Source: Chersky-822 sp035553055 (GTDB lineage Bacteria > Actinomycetota > Actinomycetes > Streptosporangiales > Streptosporangiaceae). Taken from it: DNA of 64,000 nt. Where the stretch lies: contig DATNEK010000034.1 of assembly GCA_035553055.1 (NCBI GenBank), positions 1 to 64,000 of the forward strand, given 5' to 3'. Every line of letters starts with the position of its first letter. Positions within the stretch are counted from its first letter, which is position 1. A model generated the notes under the pieces. The model ran no database searches and was not told the origin of the DNA. It was given only the letters and a program-made list of their open reading frames with translations. Positions 25,688 to 33,806 of this stretch are shown here, in pieces. The translations under genes were made by a program, and so were the position numbers.

Positions 25688-26356
25688 ATGTCCGCCCGAT
25701 CGGAGTCCACCAGTCCGACCACCAGCTGGCCCGCCGCGGCCACCGCCCTTGCCGATACCGATCCGGTGATGCGCCGCCTCATCGCGGAGACCGGTCCACC
25801 CGACATCAGGCCGCCAGCGGAAACCCATTTCGAGGCACTGGTCAGAGCGATCGTCTACCAGCAGCTAGCCGGTGCGGCCGCGGCCGCCATTCACGGCCGC
25901 TTGATCGCGGCAATGGCCGGCACGGTCACGCCGGAGAATCTGATGTCACTGCCCGACGAGAGGTTGCGAGGGGCCGGGCTTTCCGCGCGCAAGACGGCAT
26001 CGCTGCGGGACCTGGCAGCCAAGGTTCTTGACGGCACGGTCGTGCTCGATCCGGCCGGGCTGCGAGCTGAGACCGACGACGAGGTGATCGCCCGGCTGTC
26101 GACTGTGCTCGGCATCGGGCCGTGGACAGCCCAGATGTTCTTGATGTTCCAGCTCCGCCGGCTTGACGTCTGGCCGACCGGCGACCTTGGCGTCAGGAAG
26201 GGATTCGGGCTGGCCTGGGGGATCCCGATGCCGACAGCCAAGCAGCTAGAACCGCTCGGGGAGCCGTACCGTCCCTACCGCTCAGTGGTGGCCTGGTACT
26301 GCTGGCGAGCCGCGGAACTGTACGGCGGGGCGGCCGAAAGCGCGGTTACCCGCTAG
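25688..26356 (+). CDS. AlkA-like DNA-3-methyladenine glycosylase (HhH-GPD)
   Basis: The 222-residue protein removes alkylated purines from DNA in base excision repair. It has the helix-hairpin-helix with LGIGPWTAQMFLMF, followed by DVWPTGDLGVRKG, whose Asp is the catalytic residue of the superfamily; FEALVRAIVYQQLAGAAA is the conserved N-terminal helix. No iron-sulfur Cys cluster is seen. ATG 25688 (MSARSEST) is taken as the start because 56 upstream residues in frame do not resemble the family. It converges on a UvrD-like helicase gene, another repair function, with a 54-bp gap holding a small inverted repeat (26380-26394). Confidence 0.85.
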   Translation: MSARSESTSPTTSWPAAATALADTDPVMRRLIAETGPPDIRPPAETHFEALVRAIVYQQLAGAAAAAIHGRLIAAMAGTVTPENLMSLPDERLRGAGLSARKTASLRDLAAKVLDGTVVLDPAGLRAETDDEVIARLSTVLGIGPWTAQMFLMFQLRRLDVWPTGDLGVRKGFGLAWGIPMPTAKQLEPLGEPYRPYRSVVAWYCWRAAELYGGAAESAVTR

Positions 26357-26410
26357 ACGGCATCAGTCTGTGCCAATTTCCGCCTTAAAGGTGGTCAATG
26401 TTCGTGCGCC

Positions 26411-28420
26411 TCAGCGTGACCAGAGCAGATCGAGGTCGGCGTCGAGCTGGGCGGTGAGCCCCGCGATGCGGGGCACGGCCGGCTCGGCCGGTGCCGCTTC
26501 GGTGACGTGGCAGGCGGCCAGCGCCGCGCGATCGAGGAATCTGGTGAGCTGGCCGAGGCTGTGCTTGTCGTCGCGGCCGCGGCGATGGTGGTGCAGGCGC
26601 AGCGGGGCGTAGAGGAACAGCTCATCTCTGGCCCTGGTGACGGCCACGTAGAAGAGCCGTCGTTCCTCCTCGAGTCCGAACGGGGAGGAGATGGCGAGGT
26701 CGCTTGGCATCGCGCCATCCACGAGGTGGGCTAGGTGCACCACCGGCCATTCCAGGCCCTTCGCCGAGTGGATCGTCGAGATGGTCAGGTAGTCCTCGTC
26801 GATCCGGCCTGGGCCGGCCAGGTCCGACGCCGACACCGGCGGGTCAAGCGCGAGGTCGACGAGCGCGTCGTGCAGTGACGGGCGGCTGGCGGCGGCGTCG
26901 GCCAGCCGTTCCAGGTCGGCGATCCTGATCTCGGCGTCGATGTAGCGGCAGCGCAGCGGTGCGTCGAGCGCGGCGAGCACGGCCGTGATCAGCCCCGTCG
27001 GCCGGGCATCGGGCGCGATGTCGGCGAGACCGCCGAGCGTCGCTGTCAGCGCGGCCCTTGATCGGGCTGGTGCCGCCGCGACCGCTTCGTTCCAGCGGCG
27101 CAGCGGCGCGGGGTCGGTGAGCCTCAGCGCGGCGACGAGCCGCCTGGCGTGCGCGGGACCGATGCCGTCGTGCAGCCGGAGCAGCCGGAACCAGGCGACG
27201 TCGTCGGCCGGGTTGATGATCACGCGAAGCGCGGCCAGGAAGTCCCTGACATGCGCGGCGTGGGTGAACCGCAGGCCGCCGTACTTGACGAACGGTATGC
27301 CGCGGGCCGAAAGCTCGATCTCAAGCACGTCGCTGTGGTGCGCTGACCTGATCAGCACGGCCTGATCGCGCAGGTCGGTCCCGGCGTCGCGGGCGTCAAG
27401 CACCCGCACGCATATCTCGCGTGCCTGGGTCGATTCGTCGTAGCAGCGGACCACGAGCGGCATCAGCCCGCCGTCCCTGCTGGCCGCGAGCGTGAGTTCT
27501 AGGCCGGGCGACTGCGGCCTGACCGCGTTCGCCAGGGTCAGCACGGTCCGTTTCGAGCGGTAGTTGTTCGCCAACCTGACGATGCTGATGCCGGGGAAGT
27601 CAGCCGCCAGGCCGCGCAGGTGCGCCGGGTCAGCGCCGCGGAACGCGTAGATGGCCTGCGCGTCGTCACCGACGCAGGTCAGGCCGCTTCCTCCGGGTCG
27701 AAGGAACCGGACGATATCCGCTTGCACGGCGTTGACGTCCTGGTATTCGTCAACGAGCACGGCGTCGAACATGCCGCGCAACGCTGGTCCCGCCGCCGGG
27801 TCGGCGAGCGCGGCACGCCAGAGCAGCAGCAGATCGTCGAAGTCGACGAGGCCGTGGGCGCGCTTGTGGGCGACATAGCCGCGGAACAGGTCGCCGAGCT
27901 GGGCGGCGAATTCGGCGCACCAGCCAAATCCGCTGGCGACAACCTCGGTCACGGGCTGCTTGGTGTTGACGCACCTGGTGTAGATGTCGGCGCAGGTCGC
28001 CGCCCTCGGCGCCCGGCGCTCGGTGCCGACAAGGCCGTAGTCGCCCCTGAGCACGTCGAACAGGTCGACGACATCGCCTGGGTCGACGACGCTGAACTGC
28101 GGCGGCAGCGAGAACGACTCGGCGTGCTTGCGGATGACGCGGTGCGCGATCGAGTGGAAGGTGCCGCCCATGATCCGGTGCCGCTGGTTGCCGTAAGCCG
28201 CCCTGGCCAGCATGTCGTCGGCTGCGCGCCTGGTGAAGGTGAGCAGCAGGATGCGGCTCGGCTCGATGCCCTGGCCGCACAGCCACGCCGCCCGCGCGAC
28301 CAGCGTCCTGGTCTTGCCGGTCCCCGCTCCGGCGAGCACCAGCAGCGGCCCCTGCGGATGCGTGGCTGCTTGCCGCTGCTCGGTGTCAAGGCCGTCGAGT
28401 ACCGCCGTCGCATCGAACAT
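26411..28420 (-). CDS. UvrD/PcrA-type ATP-dependent DNA helicase (superfamily 1A)
   Basis: The 669-residue helicase has the SF1A motifs: DTEQRQAATHPQG (Q motif), LAGAGTGKTRTLVARA (Walker A), LLTFTRRAADDML (Ia), AVLVDEYQDVNAVQ (Walker B), CVGDDAQAIYAFRGAD (III), RLANNYRSKRTVL (IV), TISTIHSAKGLEWPVVHL (V) and RRLFYVAVTRARDELFL (VI). It unwinds DNA 3' to 5' in nucleotide excision or recombinational repair. It is shorter than PcrA/UvrD1 and has no HRDC or nuclease domain, so the exact ortholog is uncertain. It is divergent from the RHH/Clp-N gene across 133 bases. Confidence 0.9.
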   Translation of the reverse strand: MFDATAVLDGLDTEQRQAATHPQGPLLVLAGAGTGKTRTLVARAAWLCGQGIEPSRILLLTFTRRAADDMLARAAYGNQRHRIMGGTFHSIAHRVIRKHAESFSLPPQFSVVDPGDVVDLFDVLRGDYGLVGTERRAPRAATCADIYTRCVNTKQPVTEVVASGFGWCAEFAAQLGDLFRGYVAHKRAHGLVDFDDLLLLWRAALADPAAGPALRGMFDAVLVDEYQDVNAVQADIVRFLRPGGSGLTCVGDDAQAIYAFRGADPAHLRGLAADFPGISIVRLANNYRSKRTVLTLANAVRPQSPGLELTLAASRDGGLMPLVVRCYDESTQAREICVRVLDARDAGTDLRDQAVLIRSAHHSDVLEIELSARGIPFVKYGGLRFTHAAHVRDFLAALRVIINPADDVAWFRLLRLHDGIGPAHARRLVAALRLTDPAPLRRWNEAVAAAPARSRAALTATLGGLADIAPDARPTGLITAVLAALDAPLRCRYIDAEIRIADLERLADAAASRPSLHDALVDLALDPPVSASDLAGPGRIDEDYLTISTIHSAKGLEWPVVHLAHLVDGAMPSDLAISSPFGLEEERRLFYVAVTRARDELFLYAPLRLHHHRRGRDDKHSLGQLTRFLDRAALAACHVTEAAPAEPAVPRIAGLTAQLDADLDLLWSR

Positions 28421-28465
28421 GCGGACGAATGTAACGGCACCCGGTGACAGTGCTTAGGCCGTGTG

Positions 28466-28521
28466 TTGACGACGGCCGGGTCTTAGCCTATAACCCTATC
28501 TATAACCCCTGAATATAACCC
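28466..28521 (+). promoter_or_regulatory. Sigma-70 type promoter with three TATAACCC direct repeats
   Basis: TTGACG (28466-28471) is separated by exactly 17 bases from TATAAC (28489-28494), a near-consensus promoter. The octamer TATAACCC occurs at 28489-28496, 28501-28508 and 28514-28521, spaced 12 and 13 bases, so the first copy is the -10 itself. Direct repeats at about one helical turn suit a ribbon-helix-helix repressor, and the gene starting at 28554 encodes an RHH-like N-terminus. Confidence 0.65.
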
Positions 28522-28553
28522 CAAAAATTTGAAAAGATGGCCCAGGAGGACTC

Positions 28554-29306
28554 ATGCCTAAGATCAACGTGTACTTGCCAGAGGATCTGGCCGCGGCGGT
28601 GCGGCGAGTGGGTATTCCGGTGTCGCCGGTGTGTCAGGCGGCGCTGGCGGACGTAGTACAGAGGGTCACCGACGTACGCAAGGTCATCGAGACCATTCGC
28701 AACCAGACACTCAGCCCAGATCACATGGCCAAGGTAGGCGCCGCCGCCCGGGTGACTGACCGGGTCAGGACGGTAGTCGGGCTGGCGGGCCGGTACGCCG
28801 CCGCTGCTGGGACGCAAGTAACCACCGGGCACCTGCTGCTCGGGCTGTTCGAAGAGAGCGGCAATGTCGCTGTCAGCCTGCTCCAGGCGCTCGACGTTGA
28901 CCCCGACGGCGTGCGTTCCTCGATCGAGTCAGGCCGCCCGGCCGAGGCCGAGGCCGGCGAGCCCCGAGTCGCTGACGATGGGCGCTCGAGCGAGGCGTGG
29001 CGGAACCTCAGCTGGCCAGCATGGAACGCCATGGCGGCGGCCATGGAGGCGGCCATCGGGTTCGGCCACAACTACGTGGGCTGCGAGCACCTGCTCGTCG
29101 GCCTGCTCGCCGATCCCGATAGCCAGGCAGGCCAGTCGCTGCGCGCCCACGGCGTCGACGAGGCCGAGCTTCGCCGAGCTCTTACCGGCGCGGTGGCTGG
29201 CTTCTCGCATGGCCGCAAGGCCGCTGGCTCGATTGCCGACCGGCTCGGTGAGATAGTCAGCAGGCTGAACGAGATCGAGCAGCGCCTCGCCGCGATAGGT
29301 GCTTGA
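28554..29306 (+). CDS. Ribbon-helix-helix/Clp N-terminal domain fusion protein
   Basis: The 250-residue protein starts with MPKINVYLPEDLAAAVRRVG, which fits a ribbon-helix-helix DNA-binding fold (CopG/MetJ type). Two Clp-N-like motifs follow: VTTGHLLLGLFEESGNVAVS (about 89-108) and NYVGCEHLLVGLLADPDSQAG (about 171-191). No AAA+ ATPase module is present. In ClpA/ClpC the Clp-N repeats bind substrates and adaptors; here they may sense a partner or couple the regulator to the Clp protease (inference). The C-terminal 25 residues look like a coiled coil (RLGEIVSRLNEIEQRLAAI). An AGGAGGA site precedes the ATG, and the promoter carries three TATAACCC repeats that may be its own binding sites. Confidence 0.75.
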   Translation: MPKINVYLPEDLAAAVRRVGIPVSPVCQAALADVVQRVTDVRKVIETIRNQTLSPDHMAKVGAAARVTDRVRTVVGLAGRYAAAAGTQVTTGHLLLGLFEESGNVAVSLLQALDVDPDGVRSSIESGRPAEAEAGEPRVADDGRSSEAWRNLSWPAWNAMAAAMEAAIGFGHNYVGCEHLLVGLLADPDSQAGQSLRAHGVDEAELRRALTGAVAGFSHGRKAAGSIADRLGEIVSRLNEIEQRLAAIGA

Positions 29307-29368
29307 GCCCTGCGACACAATGGGCCGGGCAACGGGCCGGGCAACGGCGCAAGGAAACTGGAGCGAGC

Positions 29369-29782
29369 ATGCCAGAGGACTGGAACTCCAAGATCATCTC
29401 TGAGTTTCGCGCGAATGGCGGAAAGGTCGGCGGGGTGTTCGAAGGAACGCCGTTGCTGCTGCTTCACACGAGGGGCGCGAAGACGGGAGCAACACGCGTC
29501 AACCCGCTTGCCTATCGGGTCGACGGTGACGCACTTGTGGTGTTCGCGTCCAAGGCCGGAGCGCCGACGAACCCAGACTGGTTCCACAACTTGCGTGCGA
29601 ACCCGCGGGCGAGCGTGGAGGTCGGCACGCAAAAGCGCGACGTCGTCGCCAGGGTTGCCGAAGGGGACGAGCGGCACCGCCTCTGGGAAGCGCAGAAGCG
29701 GGACAACCCGGCCTTCGCCGGCTACGAGACCAAGACCGACCGCCAGATCCCAGTCGTCGTTCTCGACCCGAAAACGTCGTAA
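29369..29782 (+). CDS. Deazaflavin (F420)-dependent nitroreductase family protein
   Basis: The 137-residue protein matches the Ddn-like split-barrel family, which uses reduced coenzyme F420 to reduce quinones or nitro compounds. Typical parts are LLLLHTRGAKTGATRVNPLAY, DALVVFASKAGAPTNPDWFHN and NLRANPRASVEVG. The ATG at 29369 (MPEDWNSK) is the family start; the longer in-frame extension is unlike it. It is probably soluble or loosely membrane-bound. The following gap to the convergent MazG-like gene is filled by palindrome array B. Confidence 0.88.
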   Translation: MPEDWNSKIISEFRANGGKVGGVFEGTPLLLLHTRGAKTGATRVNPLAYRVDGDALVVFASKAGAPTNPDWFHNLRANPRASVEVGTQKRDVVARVAEGDERHRLWEAQKRDNPAFAGYETKTDRQIPVVVLDPKTS

Positions 29783-29795
29783 CGCCCGACCGGGT

Positions 29796-30056
29796 GCGAT
29801 GGATTCGGGCATCCATAGCGCCCCGGCACCCCGCCCAGGCCGGCTCGGTGCGATGGATTCGGGGTCTCATCGCGTTTCGGCACCCCGCCCAGGCCGGCTC
29901 GATGCGATGGATTCGGGGATTCATCGCGTTTCGGCGCCCGTTCTTGCGTGGTTGGGTGCGATGGATTCGGGGCTTCATCAGGGAAATCGGGTGTGGATTC
30001 GGGCATCCATCGCGGTACCTGGCCGGGCTGGCGCGATGAAACCGGGAATCCATCGC
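29796..30056 (+). repeat. Palindrome array B (GCGATGGAT..ATCCATCGC family)
   Basis: Four units start at 29796, 29850, 29904 and 29958, an exact 54-bp period, with 30-bp spacers of which the first two are close copies. The fourth runs into GGAAATCGGGTGTGGAT and a half unit (29993-30013), and a last unit GCGATGAAACCGGGAATCC.. lies at 30033-30056. The order matches array A read on the minus strand. The stretch 29783-30095 lies between convergent genes and contains no credible coding sequence. Confidence 0.85.
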
Positions 30057-30095
30057 ATCGCCAGGGCACGCGGTAGTCGGGGCTAGTGCTCGGTG

Positions 30096-30455
30096 CTAGC
30101 GTGGCGGCAGTTTTGTGTACTTTGCCGCTTTGCTCCTGGCCGTTTCGACAGGGTACTTTCGCGCGTTCTTGACCATCTTCTCCGTGAACGCCCGTTCTAG
30201 GTCTACGTTGAGCACGTCGGCGAGCCTGATCAGGTAAGCGAAGACGTCAGCTAGCTCATCGCGGATCTCGCCGGCGCGGCCCTCGTCGCGCATCGCGGCG
30301 GCCGATTCCTCGCTGGTGAGCCACTGGAAGATCTCGGTGAGCTCGCCTACCTCTCCGGCCAGCGCCATCACCAGGTTCTTCGGGTTGTGGAACTGCTCCC
30401 AGTCACGTTCGGCCACGAACTGGCGAAACTGAAGCTGCAGGCTCGCTATCGTCAC
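30096..30455 (-). CDS. MazG-like nucleotide pyrophosphohydrolase
   Basis: The 119-residue protein has the all-alpha NTP pyrophosphatase core: LVMALAGEVGELTEIFQW, with the metal-binding ExxE, and RDELADVFAYLIRLADVLN, with the second ExxD. Such enzymes hydrolyse non-canonical or excess dNTPs to monophosphates; the short form resembles RS21-C6/dCTPase-like proteins. Its start lies 53 bases inside the end of the Rieske oxygenase gene on the same strand, so translation is probably coupled, or a later start is used. Confidence 0.85.
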   Translation of the reverse strand: MTIASLQLQFRQFVAERDWEQFHNPKNLVMALAGEVGELTEIFQWLTSEESAAAMRDEGRAGEIRDELADVFAYLIRLADVLNVDLERAFTEKMVKNARKYPVETARSKAAKYTKLPPR

Positions 30456-31629
30456 CGCTTAGGTATACCGGCTGGCCAAGGTAGCCGCGAGCCACCATGG
30501 TGACGTACTGGTAGACCGCGTCCTCGGCCGGCGAGAGCGGACCGGGCACGGCGTGCGGCGAGCTGAGTCCGCGTTGCACAGACTCGCACGCGGCCCAATC
30601 CTGCCGGTTGGTGAGATCCCAGAAGTCGATCGCGTAGCTCGGGTCGAAGCCGGGCTCGGCGGTCGCCTCGGGCGCGAACGCCCAGCTGCACTCGATCTTG
30701 GTGCGGTCTGCGGCCAGCGGCAGCAGCCTGTGCACCATGACGTAGTCCGGATGCAGGCTGATCAGCACGTTCGGGAAGACGTTCACGTAGGTGACTGTTC
30801 GCAGCGAGCGGGCATCGAGGCCGCGCAGCGGCACGCCGTGGCTCTGCCCGTCGAGCGACATCGTGGCCATGCCATCGCGCAGGTGCATCGTGCCGCCGAC
30901 CCAGCTACCTGGCAGGTCAAAGTTCTCGCCGCTCTTCGGCGGGCTGACCTTACAGAGTTCTGGGTGGATAGAGGGGCAGTGGTAGCACTCATGGTAGTTC
31001 TCGGTCAGGATCTTCCAGTTGGCCGCGGCGTCGTACTCGTGCGTTCCGGCCGTCACCAGCCTGCTCATCTCATACGGCGCGACAATCTCGTCCAGCGTTC
31101 CGAGCGCGACATCCAACGGCGCGGCTTTTCCTGACCCGTCAACGAAGATCAGCCCGTGCCACTCGACGACCGGCAGTTCGACGAGGCTCCACTGACCGGG
31201 ATCGAAGCCAGGCTGGCTCTTGAAGCCGGCCGCCGCCCTGAGCGTCCCTTTCAGGTCGTATGTCCATGAGTGGTAGGGGCAGATTATGACCTCACGGTTC
31301 GCGGCCGCGCCACAGGGCAGCAGTTCATGCCCGCGATGCCGGCAAGTGTTCGCGAACGCGTGCAGCGCGCCGTCGTCGTCTCTGGTAAGCAGGACGCTGC
31401 CAGTCCCTGTCGGCTCGGCCCGCATCTCGCCTGGGTTCGCCACCTGGTCGCTTCGGCCAGCGCAGGCCCAGCCGCCGCCGAAGAAGTGCTGTTGCTCCCA
31501 CTCGAACACGGCCTGGTCCACGTAGGCCCCGCGGGGAAGCATCCTGCTCTGGCCGAACGGCAGCAGCGACAGCGCCAGGGCTGAGGGGTCAAGCGGCGAC
31601 TGACGAGTCGATGGCGACTGACTGACCAT
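30403..31629 (-). CDS. Rieske-type aromatic ring-hydroxylating oxygenase, alpha subunit-like
   Basis: The 408-residue protein has a Rieske [2Fe-2S] site, CRHRGHELLPCG.. then CPYHSW (Cys-X-His and Cys-X2-His), and a catalytic domain with ENYHECYHCPSIHPEL, where the two His and a downstream Asp (FDPSYAIDFWDL) bind the mononuclear iron. Such oxygenases hydroxylate aromatic or quaternary-amine compounds and need a reductase, which is not nearby. The extended N-terminus and overall form recall choline/carnitine-type monooxygenases. An inverted repeat overlaps the start codon and may be an operator. The 3' end overlaps the MazG-like gene by 53 bases. Confidence 0.85.
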   Translation of the reverse strand: MVSQSPSTRQSPLDPSALALSLLPFGQSRMLPRGAYVDQAVFEWEQQHFFGGGWACAGRSDQVANPGEMRAEPTGTGSVLLTRDDDGALHAFANTCRHRGHELLPCGAAANREVIICPYHSWTYDLKGTLRAAAGFKSQPGFDPGQWSLVELPVVEWHGLIFVDGSGKAAPLDVALGTLDEIVAPYEMSRLVTAGTHEYDAAANWKILTENYHECYHCPSIHPELCKVSPPKSGENFDLPGSWVGGTMHLRDGMATMSLDGQSHGVPLRGLDARSLRTVTYVNVFPNVLISLHPDYVMVHRLLPLAADRTKIECSWAFAPEATAEPGFDPSYAIDFWDLTNRQDWAACESVQRGLSSPHAVPGPLSPAEDAVYQYVTMVARGYLGQPVYLSGDDSEPAASVSPVRGRT

Positions 31630-31636
31630 ACAGTCA
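31619..31636. promoter_or_regulatory. Inverted repeat over the Rieske oxygenase start
   Basis: TGACTG-ACCATA-CAGTCA has 6-bp perfect arms and spans the oxygenase start codon (31627-31629). It looks like a repressor site of TetR or GntR type. No regulator gene is adjacent, so its partner is unknown. Confidence 0.4.
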
Positions 31637-31797
31637 AGAATAGATGGCAGGTCAGGAGGTGTCCAGATGTCACGGTGACCGACGCTTTCACCCTTGTCAA
31701 CCCATCCTGCCCGGCTCGCGGCGGCTGGGACAACGTGGGAGCCTCAACGTGCGAGCCTCGCTGTTGCCGGGTGACGCCCGGCCGCTAGCCTGGCCTC

Positions 31798-32241
31798 GTG
31801 GCTGCGAAGCTGACCGTGACAGCCGGCGTGGTCGTCAGCGCCGGCCAGCAACAGGTCTGGGACCTAGTAGTCGACTGGTCCAGGCAACGAGAGTGGATCT
31901 TGGTGACGAGGACCGACGGCGGCCACGGGCTTGGCGCCAAGGTGACTGGCCGCACTGGCATCGGGCGACTTCAGTTCGCTGATCCGATGGAGATCACTGA
32001 GTGGGTGCCGCCGCGCCGATGCACCGTCACCCACCTCGGCAAGATCGTGCGCGGTCATGGCGTGTTCGAGGTCCTGCCGCGCCGGGACAAGGGCGGATCT
32101 GAGTTCCGCTGGACCGAAGAGATCGAGTTGCCGGTGGCGTTGCCGCCGGCCCTGGCCAAGCTGGTGGCAGCGACCTTGATCGGGCCGCTCACCAGGCTTG
32201 GGCTCGGCTGGTCGCTGCGCAGGTTCGCGCGTCTGGTCTGA
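31798..32241 (+). CDS. SRPBCC-fold (START/Bet v1-like) protein
   Basis: The 147-residue protein matches the polyketide-cyclase/START-like group: N-terminal VSAGQQQVWDLVVDWSRQREW, central TGRTGIGRLQFADPMEITEW and PRRCTVTHLGKIVRGHGVF, and a long C-terminal helix. These proteins bind hydrophobic ligands in a cavity; a specific function is not known. The start is a GTG at 31798. Only 6 bases separate it from the convergent CBS-domain gene. Confidence 0.8.
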   Translation: MAAKLTVTAGVVVSAGQQQVWDLVVDWSRQREWILVTRTDGGHGLGAKVTGRTGIGRLQFADPMEITEWVPPRRCTVTHLGKIVRGHGVFEVLPRRDKGGSEFRWTEEIELPVALPPALAKLVAATLIGPLTRLGLGWSLRRFARLV

Positions 32242-32247
32242 CCGGGC

Positions 32248-32661
32248 TCAGGAGCCGACAGCCGACCGGCCGCCAGCGGCTACGGCGCCGGCTGAGGACC
32301 AGCAGCGCACGATGTCCCGCATGGAAAGAAGGCCGGCTACTTCTCCGCCATTGACCACGACCAGATGCCTGAACCCGCTAGCGACCATGGTCTCGGCGGC
32401 CTGCTCAAGCGTCCAGTCCGGCGTAGCGAACACGACATCGGGCGTGCGATGCTCGGAGACGAACTCTGTGTCAGGGTCCTGGTCAGCTGCGAGTGAGTTC
32501 AAGATGTCGCGTTCGGTGAGGATGCCGATGCCTGATCGTTCAGCGTCGAGCACGACCGCCGCGCCCACCCGGTGCATCGCCATCATCTTGGCTGCCTGGC
32601 GCAACGTGTGAGCCGGCCCCACGCTAAGCACGACCTGGGTCATGCCTTCGCTGACTTTCAT
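32248..32661 (-). CDS. Two-CBS-domain protein
   Basis: The 137-residue protein is made of a CBS pair: VGPAHTLRQAAKMMAMHRVGAAVV with GIGILTERDIL, and TLEQAAETMVASGFRHLVVV with VAGLLSMRDIV. CBS pairs bind adenine nucleotides and act as sensors; stand-alone pairs are common in actinomycetes and some belong to hypoxia or stress regulons. The ATG at 32661 (MKVSEGMTQ) is the normal family start. The 260 bases upstream to hisN contain no gene. Confidence 0.85.
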   Translation of the reverse strand: MKVSEGMTQVVLSVGPAHTLRQAAKMMAMHRVGAAVVLDAERSGIGILTERDILNSLAADQDPDTEFVSEHRTPDVVFATPDWTLEQAAETMVASGFRHLVVVNGGEVAGLLSMRDIVRCWSSAGAVAAGGRSAVGS

Positions 32662-32921
32662 GATCCGATCACCCCTCCTGACCCGATCGGCACAAACGCC
32701 GCGGAGCACGTGCGCAACGCGAGCGCATCACAATGGCACCCTCACGCCGCGCATCCCCCGGTGTGCGGCGCAGCTATGCCTTGCCCGGCGGCGCCATCGC
32801 AGTCATCAAGCTTGTGAACATGTGCCGCGCTATGAGTCCAGCATCTGCCATCAGCCTGCCCAGTTCAACCCGCATCGGGCCACGAACCCGTCCAGAGCCA
32901 CGGTCGACAGCCGCGCCGCGT

Positions 32922-33731
32922 TTACCCCTTCTTTGCCGCTCGGCTGGAGGGCGACGTCAGCATGCCAAGCGCCTCGTCGTGCAGCAGGCCGTTCGTACAG
33001 ATCACGCTGCCGCCATCCGGTGTCGCGGTCCCGGTTAGATCGGTGAAGGTACCGCCCGCCTCGGTCACGATGATCTGCAGCGCCGCGAGATCCCACAAAG
33101 ACACCTCGGACTCGGCCGAGATGTCGACGGCTCCCTCGGCGACCAGCACGTGAGACCAGAAATCCCCGTAGGCCCTGGTACGCCAGACCGCTCTCGCCAA
33201 GCCGATGAACTCATCCAGCCGGCCGCTTTCCTCCCACGTAGCCAGGTCTGAATAAGACAGCGAGGCATCGGAGAGCATGGTCACCTCGGACACCCGGCAC
33301 GCGGCGGCCTTGGTAAGCGACCTGCCGGTCCACGCGCCGCCGTCGCGGGCCGCCCACCAGCGCCGCCCGAGCGCCGGCGCTGACACGACTCCTACAGTTA
33401 CCTCGCGATCGGCCATGAGCGCGACGAGCGTCGCCCACACCGGCACGCCCCGCACGAAGTTCTTGGTCCCGTCTATCGGGTCGATGATCCAGCAACGTGA
33501 CCCCGTGCCGGTCTTGCCGTACTCCTCGCCGAGCATCGAGTCTCTCGGTCTAGCCCGGCGAAGCACATTGCGCAGTGACTCTTCGGTCGCCAGGTCGGCG
33601 TCCGTAACCGGGGTGAGGTCGGGCTTCGCCTGGACGGACAGATCAAGCGCGCGAAATCTGCGCATCGTAATGTCGTCCGCCGAGTCGGCAAGGACATGGG
33701 CGAACCGCAGATCGTCATCGAAGCTCGCCAT
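32922..33731 (-). CDS. hisN: Histidinol-phosphatase of the inositol-monophosphatase fold
   Basis: The 269-residue protein has the IMPase motifs: DSMLGEEYG (first metal-binding Glu), WIIDPIDGTKNFVRG (Asp-Pro-Ile-Asp-Gly-Thr) and VSLWDLAALQIIVTEAGG (third Asp). In actinomycetes this type, HisN, removes phosphate from histidinol phosphate in the penultimate step of histidine synthesis. The assignment over general inositol monophosphatase rests on its place next to rsgA, a common actinomycete arrangement. It follows rsgA on the same strand with a 75-base gap. Confidence 0.82.
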   Translation of the reverse strand: MASFDDDLRFAHVLADSADDITMRRFRALDLSVQAKPDLTPVTDADLATEESLRNVLRRARPRDSMLGEEYGKTGTGSRCWIIDPIDGTKNFVRGVPVWATLVALMADREVTVGVVSAPALGRRWWAARDGGAWTGRSLTKAAACRVSEVTMLSDASLSYSDLATWEESGRLDEFIGLARAVWRTRAYGDFWSHVLVAEGAVDISAESEVSLWDLAALQIIVTEAGGTFTDLTGTATPDGGSVICTNGLLHDEALGMLTSPSSRAAKKG

Positions 33732-33806
33732 GGCCGCAAACGCTATCGCTAACAGGGCACCATGACTACGACCGGTCCGCCGATAGCGGTACAGGACGCC
33801 TGTTGA

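Noticed and set aside
32662..32921. Possible tRNA or small gene between the CBS and hisN genes
   Set aside because: A GTTCAACCC string recalls a T-arm, but no acceptor stem or anticodon arm can be built around it.
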